Below, in pieces: positions 55,707-64,000 of a stretch of 64,000 nucleotides of DNA. The stretch covers positions 52,270 to 116,269 of the forward strand of contig CAZTJC010000012.1 in NCBI GenBank assembly GCA_964613945.1, written 5' to 3'. The position numbers and the translations under genes are program-made. The notes under the pieces were generated by a model. The model saw only the letters and a program-made list of their open reading frames with translations. It was not told the DNA's origin and ran no database searches. The DNA comes from JAVVHH01 sp964613945 (GTDB lineage: Bacteria; Pseudomonadota; Alphaproteobacteria; Acetobacterales; Acetobacteraceae). The number at the start of each line of letters is the position of its first letter. Positions within the stretch are counted from its first letter, which is position 1.

Positions 55707-56806
55707 AGCGCTCCTGCATCAACCGAGGTTGGCATGGAATGCCATTTCGTCCTGGGCTGGTCCACGATGTCGCTCAGCAACCGAACCAGATTGCGGACAT
55801 AGGCCTCGGTGCTGAACTCCCGATCATAACGCTCGGAGCCACGCTCGCCGAGCTCGGCGCAACGGACCGGGTCGGCGAGAAGGGAGATGATCTTGGCGCG
55901 GAGATCGTCCGCGTCGCCGAACGCGCAGAGTAGGGCGTCACGTCCGTCGGTGGCGTACTCGCGCGTCGTCGGCGTGTCGGTGATGACGACCGGTTTGCCC
56001 AGGGCGAATGCCTGCTGCATCACCATCTGCCCCGCCGAAATCCGGCGCTGCGACAGCGGCACGACCACGATCCGCGCTCGCGCCAGTTCGGCCAGATACT
56101 CCGACCGGAAACAGTTTCGCACGATCGTGACCTCCGGCATGTTCTCGAGCGCCACCGTCGGTCGTTCCCAATCGCAGATCACCCGCACGCGGCAGGGCAG
56201 CCCGGCGACGGCCTTGGCCAGCGTCACATAATCTCGCGCCGAGCGGCCCGCCGACACGATCACGTTCGAGGCCGCCCCGGCATCGCCATAGGTGGCGCGC
56301 AACGTCTCGCGGCCGTCGACCGAGAGACCAAAGGGCAGGGCGGTGAACACGGCGCGCGTCCCCGGAAACTGGGCCACGTAATCCCGTGCCTCGGTGGCCG
56401 AGTGACAGATCGCGACGTCCACGAAATGCAGCACGAGACTGTAATGTAGATGCTGAAGCCGACGCTTCAGCGGCGAGCCGCGTTCGGCGGCGATGAACGT
56501 CTCGAACACGATCCGTGTTTGACGCGAGAACAAGGAGGCGAACAGCCCAAACACGATCGCCTCGACGTCGGATTTGATGACCACGACATCGGGCTTGGGC
56601 CGGCTCAGGATCAGTGATCGAACCGCGGCGCGCGCTGCATAGAAGAAGAGCTTGGGATAGATGCGACAGAAAAGGCCGGCGCGGGTTTCGTAATGCAGGC
56701 TGAGTTCTTCCGCAAAGAGTTCGTGCGGCACGCCGAGACGGCGGAATTCAGCGGCAAATGGGGTTGAGTGCACATCCCGTGAGAAGCGCGGAAAGAGGTG
56801 AAACAT
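55694..56806 (-). CDS. Glycosyltransferase (GT-B, GT4-like)
   Basis: GT-B type protein of 370 aa. The N-terminal domain has VVVIKSDVEAIVFGLFASL and FETFIAAERGSPLKRRL. The C-terminal domain shows VIVSAGRSARDYVTL, then VVPLSQRRISAGQMVMQQAFALGKPVVIT, the donor-binding region with EYATDGRDALL. The usual Glu-x7-Glu is replaced by a QxVMQQAFALGKP form seen in some EPS transferases. It stands alone on the minus strand with an AT-rich upstream region (56807-56944). Acceptor unknown. Confidence 0.8.
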   Translation of the reverse strand: MFHLFPRFSRDVHSTPFAAEFRRLGVPHELFAEELSLHYETRAGLFCRIYPKLFFYAARAAVRSLILSRPKPDVVVIKSDVEAIVFGLFASLFSRQTRIVFETFIAAERGSPLKRRLQHLHYSLVLHFVDVAICHSATEARDYVAQFPGTRAVFTALPFGLSVDGRETLRATYGDAGAASNVIVSAGRSARDYVTLAKAVAGLPCRVRVICDWERPTVALENMPEVTIVRNCFRSEYLAELARARIVVVPLSQRRISAGQMVMQQAFALGKPVVITDTPTTREYATDGRDALLCAFGDADDLRAKIISLLADPVRCAELGERGSERYDREFSTEAYVRNLVRLLSDIVDQPRTKWHSMPTSVDAGALAGD

Positions 56807-56944
56807 ACGTAACCCTGTCGGTTTCGGCGACGGCTACCACAAAAATACGTTAATTATGAGTTAAATTAAGATGTAATCTCGAAATTTCTACAACCTGCTT
56901 TGGCGCCGTTGCGCGCGCGCGGACACTCGTCCATACCCCCGCCC

Positions 56945-57595
56945 ATGCTGCGTCTCGCTCTGCTCGCATGCGTTCTCTCATTGCCGGCCTTGGCCGCGCG
57001 ACCCGCCCCGTCCCCGATCAATTGCGACGGCGCGATCGCCGCTGCGGAGCGTGTCGGTGACACCGCACCCGGATTGTTGCACGCGATCGGCGTCGTCGAG
57101 AGCGGACGCCGGGACCCGCGCACCGGCACGCGGCGCCCCTGGCCATGGACCGTCAGCGCCGAGGGAATCGGCACCTACTATGCCAACAAGGCCGAAGCGA
57201 TCACCGCGGTGCAGGCGCTCCAGGCGCGCGGTGTCAGTTCGATCGACGTCGGCTGCATGCAGGTCAACCTGTTCTATCACCCCACTGCCTTCCGCTCCCT
57301 CGACGAAGCCTTCGACCCCGTGCCCAACGCCCGCTACGCCGCGCGATTCCTCACCTCGCTCTATGCCCGCACCCACGACTGGCCGGCGGCGGCGGCGGCT
57401 TACCATTCGTTCACGCCGGGTCCGGCCGCACAGTACGCTAAGCTCATTTCGGCCGTTTGGGCGGGTGCGCCGGTTCCGGTGGTGCAGGCGCCCGACGGCC
57501 GCGAGATCGTCGAGTTGCCCGGCGGCGGCGAGTTGCGGATGTTCCGCACCGCTTCCGACACGGGCCGCTCGCGCGTCTTCGGCGTCATGAATTGA
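56945..57595 (+). CDS. Lytic transglycosylase-like periplasmic protein (paralogue)
   Basis: Exported SLT-fold protein of 216 aa with signal peptide MLRLALLACVLSLPALAA. LLHAIGVVESG gives the candidate catalytic glutamate E52, and SIDVGCMQVNLFYHP is the groove motif. It aligns along its length with the protein encoded at 7698-8483: shared PWPW, YY, IDVGCMQ(I/V)N, AFDP, A(D/R)YAARF and YHS positions, with Cys residues near the N-terminus and in GCMQ conserved in both. It lacks the C-terminal extension of that protein. The VOC gene follows 13 bp downstream. Confidence 0.82.
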   Translation: MLRLALLACVLSLPALAARPAPSPINCDGAIAAAERVGDTAPGLLHAIGVVESGRRDPRTGTRRPWPWTVSAEGIGTYYANKAEAITAVQALQARGVSSIDVGCMQVNLFYHPTAFRSLDEAFDPVPNARYAARFLTSLYARTHDWPAAAAAYHSFTPGPAAQYAKLISAVWAGAPVPVVQAPDGREIVELPGGGELRMFRTASDTGRSRVFGVMN

Positions 57596-57608
57596 AAAAG
57601 GTAGTTCC

Positions 57609-57977
57609 ATGCTCGGCTATGTGACCATCGGCACCAACGATCTTCCCCGCGCGGCCGCGTTCTACGACGCGATCGCGGCCGAGATGGGTGGCAAGCGCAT
57701 CATGGAGAACGACAACTTCATCGCCTGGGGTCCGACCGACGGCAATCCGGGCTTCGGCGTCACCATCCCGTTCGACGGCCAGCGCGCGACCCCCGGCAAC
57801 GGCCAGATGATCGCCCTGATCGCCGACGACCGTGCCGAGGTGGACCGCATCCACGCCCTGGCGCTTTCCCTGGGCGCCACGGATGAGGGTGCGCCGGGCG
57901 AGCGCTTCACCGGCTTCTACGCCGGCTATTTCCGCGATCTCGACGGCAACAAGGTCAGCGCCTTCATGATGGGGTGA
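57609..57977 (+). CDS. VOC (glyoxalase/bleomycin-resistance) family protein
   Basis: Small metalloenzyme-fold protein of 122 aa with the paired beta-alpha-beta-beta-beta modules. It starts MLGYVTIGTNDLPRAAAFYDA, typical of VOC members close to catechol dioxygenase/glyoxalase, and ends FRDLDGNKVSAFM, where the metal-site Glu position is occupied by Lys/Ala context. The function is unassigned for this subgroup. It is close behind the transglycosylase-like gene and 32 bp before the MBOAT gene. Confidence 0.82.
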   Translation: MLGYVTIGTNDLPRAAAFYDAIAAEMGGKRIMENDNFIAWGPTDGNPGFGVTIPFDGQRATPGNGQMIALIADDRAEVDRIHALALSLGATDEGAPGERFTGFYAGYFRDLDGNKVSAFMMG

Positions 57978-58009
57978 TTTCCCAGCGCGAATTGGGTTAG
58001 AGCCCCCCG

Positions 58010-59389
58010 GTGCTGTTCAATTCGCAGATCTTCATCTTCGCCTTCCTGCCGGTCTCGCTGCTCGGATACTACGCTCTGGCGGCGAGCCGACCCTGGCGCC
58101 AGGCCTGGATCGTCGGGGTCTCGCTGGCCTTCTACGCTTACTGGGACTGGCGCTTCGTCCCGCTGCTGGCGACGCTGACGATGGCCAACTGGCTGATCGC
58201 GCAATGGTTCGGCCGCACCGGCCAGCGCTGGATCCCGCTGGCCGGCGTCGTGCTCAACCTCTGCGTCCTGGCCTTGTTCAAATATGCCGACTTCCTGCGC
58301 GGCACGGTGTTCGGCGTGGCCGGAGTCGACTGGCAGCCCTGGCAGCTGATCCTGCCGCTCGGCATCAGCTTCTTCGTGTTCCAGAAGATCAGCTACCTGA
58401 TGGATCTGCGCCGCGGCGACCGCCACATCTACGGCTTTCTCGACTTCTGGAGCTTCGTCACTTTCTTTCCGCAGCTGATCGCCGGGCCGCTGGTGCGCCA
58501 CAACGAGATCATCCCGCAGCTCGAGCGCGACCCGCGCGGCCCCGCCATGTGGGAGAATCTCGGCCGCGGCCTGGTGCTGTTCATCATCGGCCTGGCCAAG
58601 AAGATCGCCATCGCCGACACCCTCGGCCACCTCGCCGACCCGGCCTACGCCGCCATCGCCCAAACCGGCCTCACCGCCGCCGACGCCTGGATCGGCAGCC
58701 TGGCCTTCACCTTCCAGCTTTATTTCGATTTCTCAGGCTATTCCGACATGGCGCTCGGCCTGGCGCTAATGTTCGGCCTCAAGCTGCCGATCAACTTCAA
58801 CTCGCCCTACCAGGCCACCTCCGTGCGCGACCTCTGGCGCCGCTGGCACATCACCCTGTCCCGCTTCCTGCGCGACTACCTCTACATCCCACTTGGCGGA
58901 AGCCGCCTTGGCGAGACAAGGCAAGTGGTCAACGTGACGCTGACCATGCTGCTCGGCGGCCTGTGGCACGGCGCGAACTGGAACTGCGTGGTGTGGGGCG
59001 GCCTGCAGGGACTCGGCCTGGCGGTGAACCATGTCTGGGACAAGACCGGCATCAAGGTGCCGCGCCTGCTCGGATGGGCGATGACCTTTGGCTTCTTTCA
59101 CCTGACGCTGATCGTGTTCCACTCGCCGGGCTTCGACACCGCGGGGCGGTTCCTGTGGTCGCTGACCGGCGCCAATGGCTGGGGACGCATCGCGCTTGAC
59201 CGCGAGCATACTGCCGCCTTCCTGGGTGCGGCGGCCCTGGCCTTCTTCGGCCGACCGAGTCAGGAGATCGCGTTCGACTGGCTGAAGCCGCGACCCTGGC
59301 TCGCCTGGCCGGTCGGGCTGGCGACGATCTGGATCGTGCTGCTCGCCGGCGGCCGAGTGCCGTCCGTGTTCTTCTACTTCCAGTTCTGA
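58010..59389 (+). CDS. MBOAT family membrane O-acyltransferase (AlgI-like)
   Basis: Polytopic O-acyltransferase of 459 aa with about 10-12 helices. LFNSQIFIFAFLPVSL at the start, RRWHITLSRFLRDYLYIPLGG and the catalytic-His region LLGGLWHGANWN are AlgI/PatA-type signatures. AlgI-type proteins pass acetyl groups across the inner membrane for transfer to a polysaccharide by a periplasmic partner. The start is GTG 58010, which encodes the canonical MLFNS N-terminus; no strong ribosome site precedes it. Two bases separate it from the next gene. Confidence 0.92.
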   Translation: MLFNSQIFIFAFLPVSLLGYYALAASRPWRQAWIVGVSLAFYAYWDWRFVPLLATLTMANWLIAQWFGRTGQRWIPLAGVVLNLCVLALFKYADFLRGTVFGVAGVDWQPWQLILPLGISFFVFQKISYLMDLRRGDRHIYGFLDFWSFVTFFPQLIAGPLVRHNEIIPQLERDPRGPAMWENLGRGLVLFIIGLAKKIAIADTLGHLADPAYAAIAQTGLTAADAWIGSLAFTFQLYFDFSGYSDMALGLALMFGLKLPINFNSPYQATSVRDLWRRWHITLSRFLRDYLYIPLGGSRLGETRQVVNVTLTMLLGGLWHGANWNCVVWGGLQGLGLAVNHVWDKTGIKVPRLLGWAMTFGFFHLTLIVFHSPGFDTAGRFLWSLTGANGWGRIALDREHTAAFLGAAALAFFGRPSQEIAFDWLKPRPWLAWPVGLATIWIVLLAGGRVPSVFFYFQF

Positions 59390-59391
59390 CC

Positions 59392-60435
59392 ATGGCCTGG
59401 CGTAAATTCTTCATCCAGCTGCTGGGCGTCTTTGGCGGCGGCAGCGCCCTGTTGTTCCTGGTGCTGGTGCTCGCGGACCCCTGGGGCACGCTGCCGTTTC
59501 CCAGCCCGATCCCGCGCACCCCGGCCGATCACAGCCAGCGCTGGGCCTACCCCGAACTCGCCCGCTCGCCGAAATTCGACGCTGCGATCATCGGCAACTC
59601 CACCTCGCGCCTGTTCAACCCCGCCGACCTCGACCCGGCGGTCGGCGCAACCTTCGCCAACCTCGCCATGGTGCATTCCTTCGCGTACGAACAGATGCAA
59701 CTGCTCGACGTGTTTCTCCGCGCCCACCCCAAGCCGCGCGCGCTGATGGTCGGGCTGGATCGGCTCTGGTGCGAGCGCGGCGACGACCTCGAGCATTTCG
59801 GCTACGGCCCGTTGCCGGACTGGCTGTACCGCGACGATGCGCTCGGCGCCCTGGCCAACCTGTTCAACATGCACGCCATCGAAACCGCCTGGCGATCGGC
59901 CGCCTCCATCCTGTCCGGTTCGGCGCGGCCCTTCGGCGCCAACGGCTACCAGTTGCTGGACGTCGACTTCCACAAATTTGACCCGGTGCTGGCCAAGGCG
60001 TTGATCGCGGAGAACCTGGCCGAACCCTGGCTGCCCCCCGCCAACCCGGACCCGGCGACCTGGCACTACGTCGCACTGGACTGGCTCCGCGCCCGCGTCG
60101 ACACGCTACCGCCCTCGACCCGGCTGCTGCTGGTGTTCGTGCCGCGGCACCACCTGTATCCGCCCCCGAACACGGTGGGTGCCGCCATGATGCAGGGGTG
60201 CAAGGACCGGATCGTGGCATTGGCAAAGTCACGGCCGAACACGGCCGTCTACGACCTTTCGCTGCCGGGGCCGATGACCTCCGACGAGTCCCGCTGGTGG
60301 GATGCGGTGCACATGCGGCCGGAGCCGATGGCGCAACTCTCGCGCGACCTCGCCACCGCCATAACGGGTCATGACGGCGCCACCGTCCACACGCTGATCG
60401 CGACGCCACCCGGCGCCAGCGTGTCTTCACGTTGA
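59392..60435 (+). CDS. SGNH-type O-acyltransferase partner protein
   Basis: Protein of 347 aa with one N-terminal membrane anchor (about 8-30) and a periplasmic domain. The SGNH-like nucleophile S70 is in AIIGNSTSRLF and the Asp-x-x-His dyad D304/H307 is in WWDAVHM, like AlgJ/AlgX and DltD-type acyl-transfer partners. It follows the MBOAT gene by 2 bp and probably receives acyl groups from it to modify an exported glycan. Identification rests on the two motifs and gene position; sequence similarity is otherwise weak. Confidence 0.75.
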   Translation: MAWRKFFIQLLGVFGGGSALLFLVLVLADPWGTLPFPSPIPRTPADHSQRWAYPELARSPKFDAAIIGNSTSRLFNPADLDPAVGATFANLAMVHSFAYEQMQLLDVFLRAHPKPRALMVGLDRLWCERGDDLEHFGYGPLPDWLYRDDALGALANLFNMHAIETAWRSAASILSGSARPFGANGYQLLDVDFHKFDPVLAKALIAENLAEPWLPPANPDPATWHYVALDWLRARVDTLPPSTRLLLVFVPRHHLYPPPNTVGAAMMQGCKDRIVALAKSRPNTAVYDLSLPGPMTSDESRWWDAVHMRPEPMAQLSRDLATAITGHDGATVHTLIATPPGASVSSR

Positions 60436-60453
60436 GATAAGGAAAGCCTCGCT

Positions 60454-61410
60454 ATGAACGAGATCGGATTGGGCGTGCTCGGCGCCGGCATCATGGGTGA
60501 GCGTCTGTTGCGGGCCGCGCCGGGGCAGGGTGCCGTGCGCATCGCCGGCGTCTGGGACCCATCGGCCGAAGCATTGTCGCGGCTGACGGCTGCCGTGCCG
60601 GGGCTGACGGTGATGGACTCGGCGGCCGAGGTAATTGCTGCCTCCGATTGCGTCTACGTCGCGTCACCGCCGGCCACGCACCTCCCGCACGCGCGAGCCG
60701 TGCTCGCGGCCGGCAAATCGCTCTTTTGCGAAAAGCCGCTGGCGGTCGATGTCGCGGAGGCCAGGGCCTTCGTGGCCGATGCCGGAACCGCGCGGGCGGC
60801 GGTGAACTTCCCGTTCGCCTCCTCCCCAGCCGTGGCGACGCTGACCGGCTGGCTGGCCGGCCAATCACCCGCCGCGGTGGACATCGCGGTCGATTTCGCC
60901 ACCTGGCCGCGCGGCTGGCAACACGCCGCGGCGGGCTGGCTGGACGGCCCGGCGCAAGGCGGCTTCACGCGGGAGGTACTGTCGCACTTCCTTTTCCTGG
61001 CACACCGGCTCTTCGGTCCGCTGGTGCTGGAAACGGCAACGGCCGACTTCCCCGAGGCCGGGCGAAGCGAGCGCCGGATAACGGCGCAGATGCGTGCGGG
61101 CGCGGTGGCGGTGCGGGTAACCGGCGGCGTCGGCACCACCACCCTGGACGACAGCAACAGCTTCACCGTCGATGGCGCCGTCCGCTTGCGCAACTGGTCG
61201 ATCGCCGAGCGGTTCGAAAACGGCGCCTGGCACCCCGACCCGGCGGCGATCCCGCAGGACCGCGCCCGGCCGCTGGTGCTGCAGCGCCAACTCGCCGCGG
61301 TCGCGGCCATGAACCGCGGCGAGCCCCACCATCTCGCGACGTTGGGGGAGGCGCTGGAGGTTCAGTGCATCGTCGAAGCCATCCTCACCTCGGCTCCGAC
61401 GCCCATGTAG
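60454..61410 (+). CDS. Gfo/Idh/MocA family oxidoreductase
   Basis: NAD(P)-dependent dehydrogenase-like protein of 318 aa. The Rossmann motif is VLGAGIMGERLL, the lysine motif is LFCEKPLA, and REVLSHFLFLAHRLFG occupies the position of the substrate-domain helix with its conserved His. It is not close to the paralogue at 29585 beyond the fold. It follows the MBOAT/SGNH pair by 18 bp and may provide a modified sugar; the substrate is unknown. Converges with the ABC permease gene (10-bp gap). Confidence 0.82.
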   Translation: MNEIGLGVLGAGIMGERLLRAAPGQGAVRIAGVWDPSAEALSRLTAAVPGLTVMDSAAEVIAASDCVYVASPPATHLPHARAVLAAGKSLFCEKPLAVDVAEARAFVADAGTARAAVNFPFASSPAVATLTGWLAGQSPAAVDIAVDFATWPRGWQHAAAGWLDGPAQGGFTREVLSHFLFLAHRLFGPLVLETATADFPEAGRSERRITAQMRAGAVAVRVTGGVGTTTLDDSNSFTVDGAVRLRNWSIAERFENGAWHPDPAAIPQDRARPLVLQRQLAAVAAMNRGEPHHLATLGEALEVQCIVEAILTSAPTPM

Positions 61411-61420
61411 CCGCTGCCGA

Positions 61421-62263
61421 TCACGCGTTGCGCGCGCGCCCGACGATCTGCGTCGGGTTCACGAAGCGCAACGCGATCAGCAGCCAGAACAACGTGGTCA
61501 CCATGTAGATCACCGCCATCGCGTCGATCGACTGCACCGCCCGTACGCCCGCGGCGAACACCGCGTAATAGAGCGACACCACCAGAGTCTGGCTCGTCGC
61601 TCCCGCCGTGAGGAACGTCAGCTCGAACATCGCGATCGTCCGCACCAGCACCAGCAGCAATGCCGCCAGCACCCCTGGCAGCAGCAGCGGGATCAGCACG
61701 TAGCGGAACAGCCGCGGCGTGTTGGCGCCGAACACCCGCGCCGCCGCCTCGATCTTCGGATCGATCTGCTCGATGAACGGGATCATGATCAGGATCACGA
61801 ACGGCACCGTCGGCACCAGGTTGGCGATCACCACCCCGGCCAGCGAGCCCGCCAGGTTGGCCTGATACAGCACCGTCGCCAGCGGGATGCCGTAGGTGAT
61901 CGGCGGCACCAGCAGCGGGATCAGGAACAGCAGCGTCAACAGCTTCTTGCCCGGGAACTCCCGCCGCGCCAGCGCATAGGCCGCCGGCACGCCCAGCAGG
62001 CCGGACAGCACCACCACCAGGAACACCACCTCGAACGTTACCAGCAGCACGTCGCCGAGCTGGAACTCCGTCCAAGCCGAGCCATACCACTGCGTTGTCC
62101 ACCCGCTCGGAAACCAGGAGCGCAGCCATCGCGTAGCGAACGAACTGGTGACCACGGCGGCGATCATCGCAATAACGTTGACCACGAAGAACCCGACAAA
62201 GGTCCAGACCGCGCCCGCCCAGAGCCGTTCGCCCAGCGTACGCTCGATCGGTGTGGGCCGCAT
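61421..62263 (-). CDS. ABC transporter permease (PotC-like)
   Basis: Inner-membrane permease of 280 aa with six helices. The EAA loop contacting the ATPase is EAAARVFGANTPRLFRYV and LIPLLLPG. LRFVNPTQIVGRARNA ends the protein. It overlaps the upstream permease gene by one base (TGATG). It belongs to the family importing spermidine/putrescine, iron or sulfate/phosphonates. The substrate-binding protein is not in the window. Confidence 0.88.
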   Translation of the reverse strand: MRPTPIERTLGERLWAGAVWTFVGFFVVNVIAMIAAVVTSSFATRWLRSWFPSGWTTQWYGSAWTEFQLGDVLLVTFEVVFLVVVLSGLLGVPAAYALARREFPGKKLLTLLFLIPLLVPPITYGIPLATVLYQANLAGSLAGVVIANLVPTVPFVILIMIPFIEQIDPKIEAAARVFGANTPRLFRYVLIPLLLPGVLAALLLVLVRTIAMFELTFLTAGATSQTLVVSLYYAVFAAGVRAVQSIDAMAVIYMVTTLFWLLIALRFVNPTQIVGRARNA

Positions 62264-63141
62264 CAGCCTTTCCCTCCACCAGCGGGTCCTCGGTACACCA
62301 GCCCGCGCGCGCCCAGCACCGCCGCCACAATGCCGAGCTCGATCGCGCCCATTAGCATCGCGATTGCCGACGCCAGCGAATAGTCGAACTGCTCAAACGC
62401 CGCCTGATATGCCGCGATCGAGATCACCCGCGTCGGCCCCGCCGGCGCACCGAGCAGCACCGCCGACGGAAACACGGAGAACGCCTGCACGAACGACAGG
62501 CAGAAGGTGATCGCCAAACCCGGCAGCATCAGCGGCAGCATCACGTGCCAGAACCGCGACCGCGCGCCGGCCCCAAGCGTCGCCGCGGCCCGCTCGAGCG
62601 CCGGGTCGACGCCGCTGAGATAGGAGAGGGTGAGCAAAAAGCTGAACGGGAACCCGGTGATCAGCAGCGACAGGAACACGCCCCAGTAATTATGCAGCAG
62701 GCGCAGCGGCGAGCTGATGAGTCCGACCGACATCAACACGCGGTTGAACCAGCCCTGCGGGCCCAAATAGTTGAGCAGACCCTCGGCCACCAGCACGGTT
62801 CCCAGCGTGATCGGCACCACCAGGATGGTGGTCAACAATCGCTGCCGCCGCATCAGCCGCACCCGGAACGCGATCGGCACGGAGATTGCGACGTTGAGCA
62901 GCGTCACCGGAACCGACAGCGCCACCGTGGTCCACACCGTCTGGTACAGGAACGGATCGGAAAAGAACTGGACGTAGTTGGCCAGCGCGCCGCCGTCTTT
63001 CGGCCGGAACGACAGCACCAGCCCGTACAGGAACGGGTAAACGAAAATCGCCAGGATCACGATCGCAGCCGGCAGCACCAGCATCGTCGTCCCATCCAGG
63101 CCGCGGGCCTGCAGCCGGTGGGCGAGGGGAGCGGAACTCAT
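62263..63141 (-). CDS. ABC transporter permease (PotB-like)
   Basis: Partner permease of 292 aa with six helices and the EAA-type loop LERAAATLGAGARSRFWHV followed by MLPLMLPG. Its ATG overlaps the stop of the ATPase gene (63138-63141), and its stop overlaps the next permease start, so three genes form one coupled operon. Same family caveat on substrate. Confidence 0.88.
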   Translation of the reverse strand: MSSAPLAHRLQARGLDGTTMLVLPAAIVILAIFVYPFLYGLVLSFRPKDGGALANYVQFFSDPFLYQTVWTTVALSVPVTLLNVAISVPIAFRVRLMRRQRLLTTILVVPITLGTVLVAEGLLNYLGPQGWFNRVLMSVGLISSPLRLLHNYWGVFLSLLITGFPFSFLLTLSYLSGVDPALERAAATLGAGARSRFWHVMLPLMLPGLAITFCLSFVQAFSVFPSAVLLGAPAGPTRVISIAAYQAAFEQFDYSLASAIAMLMGAIELGIVAAVLGARGLVYRGPAGGGKG

Positions 63142-64000
63142 GCCGGATAGACCAGTGCGCGATCCGGTTCGGCGGCCAGACGCACCTGGCTGCCGGGTGG
63201 CGCACTCTCGGCCGCGCTGAACACCAACTCGGTGCCGTCGCCCATGCGCGCGAAGCCGGTATGCCCATGGCCGCGGAACTCGCTCGACACCACGGTCGCC
63301 GCCAGCGCGCCGCCGGCATCGGCCAACAGATCCTCTGGACGCACGACCAGCGTTGCAGGTTGTCCGACCCTCAAGCTGCCCTGGGCTCGCCCGCGCACGA
63401 GGCCGGTACTGGCCTGCAACGTCGCCCGGCCACCCTCGATCTGTGAGACGATGCCCGAGATGGCGTTGCGGAAGCCCATGAACTCGGCCACCTCCCGATC
63501 GCGCGGCTCGGTGAACAGCTCCGCCGGCGTGCCGACCTGGCGGATGGTGCCGTCCTTCAGCACCACGATGCGGTCGGCCAACGACAGCGCTTCCTCCTGG
63601 TCGTGCGTGACGTAGATCGTCGTCGCCCCCAGGCTGGAATGGATGCGCCGGATCTCGGCCCGCATCTCGAGCCGCAGCTTGGCGTCGAGGTTCGACAGCG
63701 GCTCGTCCATCAGCACCAGCGGCGGCTCGATCACGATGGCCCGCGCGATCGCCACACGCTGCTGCTGCCCGCCCGAGAGCTGACCCGGCAGCTTGTGCTC
63801 CTGGCCCTGCAATCGCACCAGCGTCACCGCCTCCGCGACCCGGCGGTCGATCTCGGCCCGCTTCACGTCGCGCATCATCAGCCCGAACGCGATGTTCTTG
63901 CGCACCGTCATGTGCGGGAACAGCGCGTAGTTCTGGAACACCATCCCGAACCCGCGCTGCTCCGGCCGCAGCGTGTCGATCCGCCGGTCGTCCAGCCAGA
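63138..64000 (-). CDS. ABC transporter ATPase (PotA/MalK-like), 5' end beyond window
   Basis: ATP-binding subunit with at least 287 residues; the start and Walker A lie beyond base 64000. Q-loop MVFQNYALFPHMTV, signature LSGGQQQRVAIARA, Walker B LVLMDEPLSNLDA and H-loop YVTHDQEEALSLADR are intact. A TOBE domain follows (FRNAISGIVSQIEG...LVVRPEDLL), as in spermidine/putrescine, iron and sugar importers. It energises the two permeases encoded downstream. Confidence 0.93.
   Translation of the reverse strand, partial: WLDDRRIDTLRPEQRGFGMVFQNYALFPHMTVRKNIAFGLMMRDVKRAEIDRRVAEAVTLVRLQGQEHKLPGQLSGGQQQRVAIARAIVIEPPLVLMDEPLSNLDAKLRLEMRAEIRRIHSSLGATTIYVTHDQEEALSLADRIVVLKDGTIRQVGTPAELFTEPRDREVAEFMGFRNAISGIVSQIEGGRATLQASTGLVRGRAQGSLRVGQPATLVVRPEDLLADAGGALAATVVSSEFRGHGHTGFARMGDGTELVFSAAESAPPGSQVRLAAEPDRALVYPA

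Overview
The window reads as chromosomal DNA of a high-GC alphaproteobacterium, most likely of the Acetobacteraceae/Rhodospirillales. The evidence is the dusB-ntrB-ntrC-ntrY-ntrX order, a CcrM-type GANTC methyltransferase next to rnhB, a MucR/Ros regulator, the argJ/PPIase/secA neighbourhood, and the GNAT-NUDIX fusion. Both ends are cut: dusB has lost its 5' part and an ABC transporter ATPase gene runs off the right end. A run of 100 N (52530-52629) marks a scaffold join. No tRNA, rRNA, CRISPR array, insertion sequence or prophage was seen.

Layout. 1-8483: nitrogen regulation operon (dusB, ntrB, ntrC, ntrY, ntrX), a D-amino-acid aminotransferase and a lytic transglycosylase-like protein, all tightly packed. 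8598-14924: two-domain cold-shock protein, CaiB-family CoA transferase, small lipoprotein, ccrM and rnhB, a DUF3297 protein, an OmpA-like lipoprotein and MucR. 15002-28187: an exopolysaccharide locus of the Wzx/Wzy type. It holds a priming glycosylphosphotransferase, a BY-kinase-like ATPase with a degenerate P-loop, a Wzz-like chain-length protein, a flippase, a Wzy/ligase-like protein, three glycosyltransferases, and two polysaccharide-degrading enzymes (a GH10 endo-xylanase family member and a heparinase II/III family member). 28250-40517: a dicarboxylate/amino acid symporter, a Gfo/Idh/MocA dehydrogenase, lpxB, small proteins, phosphoesterases, the Lhr-type helicase/PdeM DNA-damage pair, a PEP-CTERM exported protein, EpmA, two lipoproteins, MscL and an alpha/beta hydrolase.

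40514-47168: two tandem paralogous glycosyltransferases, then a minus-strand group of an amidase, a PheC-like cyclohexadienyl dehydratase and a DUF393 thiol protein, then an HI0933/TIGR03862-type flavoprotein. 47169-48534: an AT-richer islet with a GrlR-like and a DUF6680-like protein, probably acquired. 48535-55678: a CinA-type molybdopterin-binding-domain protein, the GNAT-NUDIX fusion, argJ, a parvulin-type PPIase (carrying the N gap) and secA. 55694-64000: a glycosyltransferase, a second lytic transglycosylase paralogue, a VOC protein, an MBOAT/SGNH acyltransferase pair with an oxidoreductase, and a minus-strand ABC importer (two permeases and an ATPase).

How the genes fit together. Much of the window serves the envelope: EPS assembly, lipid A (LpxB), lytic transglycosylases, polysaccharide acylation, lipoproteins, and a PEP-CTERM substrate whose exosortase is not in this window. 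Regulation is represented by NtrBC/NtrYX, MucR and CcrM. The most notable unexplained points are: the N gap has identical 55-bp flanks whose overlap restores the PPIase frame; the priming transferase seems to begin upstream of any normal start codon; the Wzy-like gene may carry a 3' frameshift; an 11-bp perfect inverted repeat lies upstream of the PEP-CTERM gene; and the AT-rich GrlR-like/DUF6680-like cassette has a palindrome in its upstream region.
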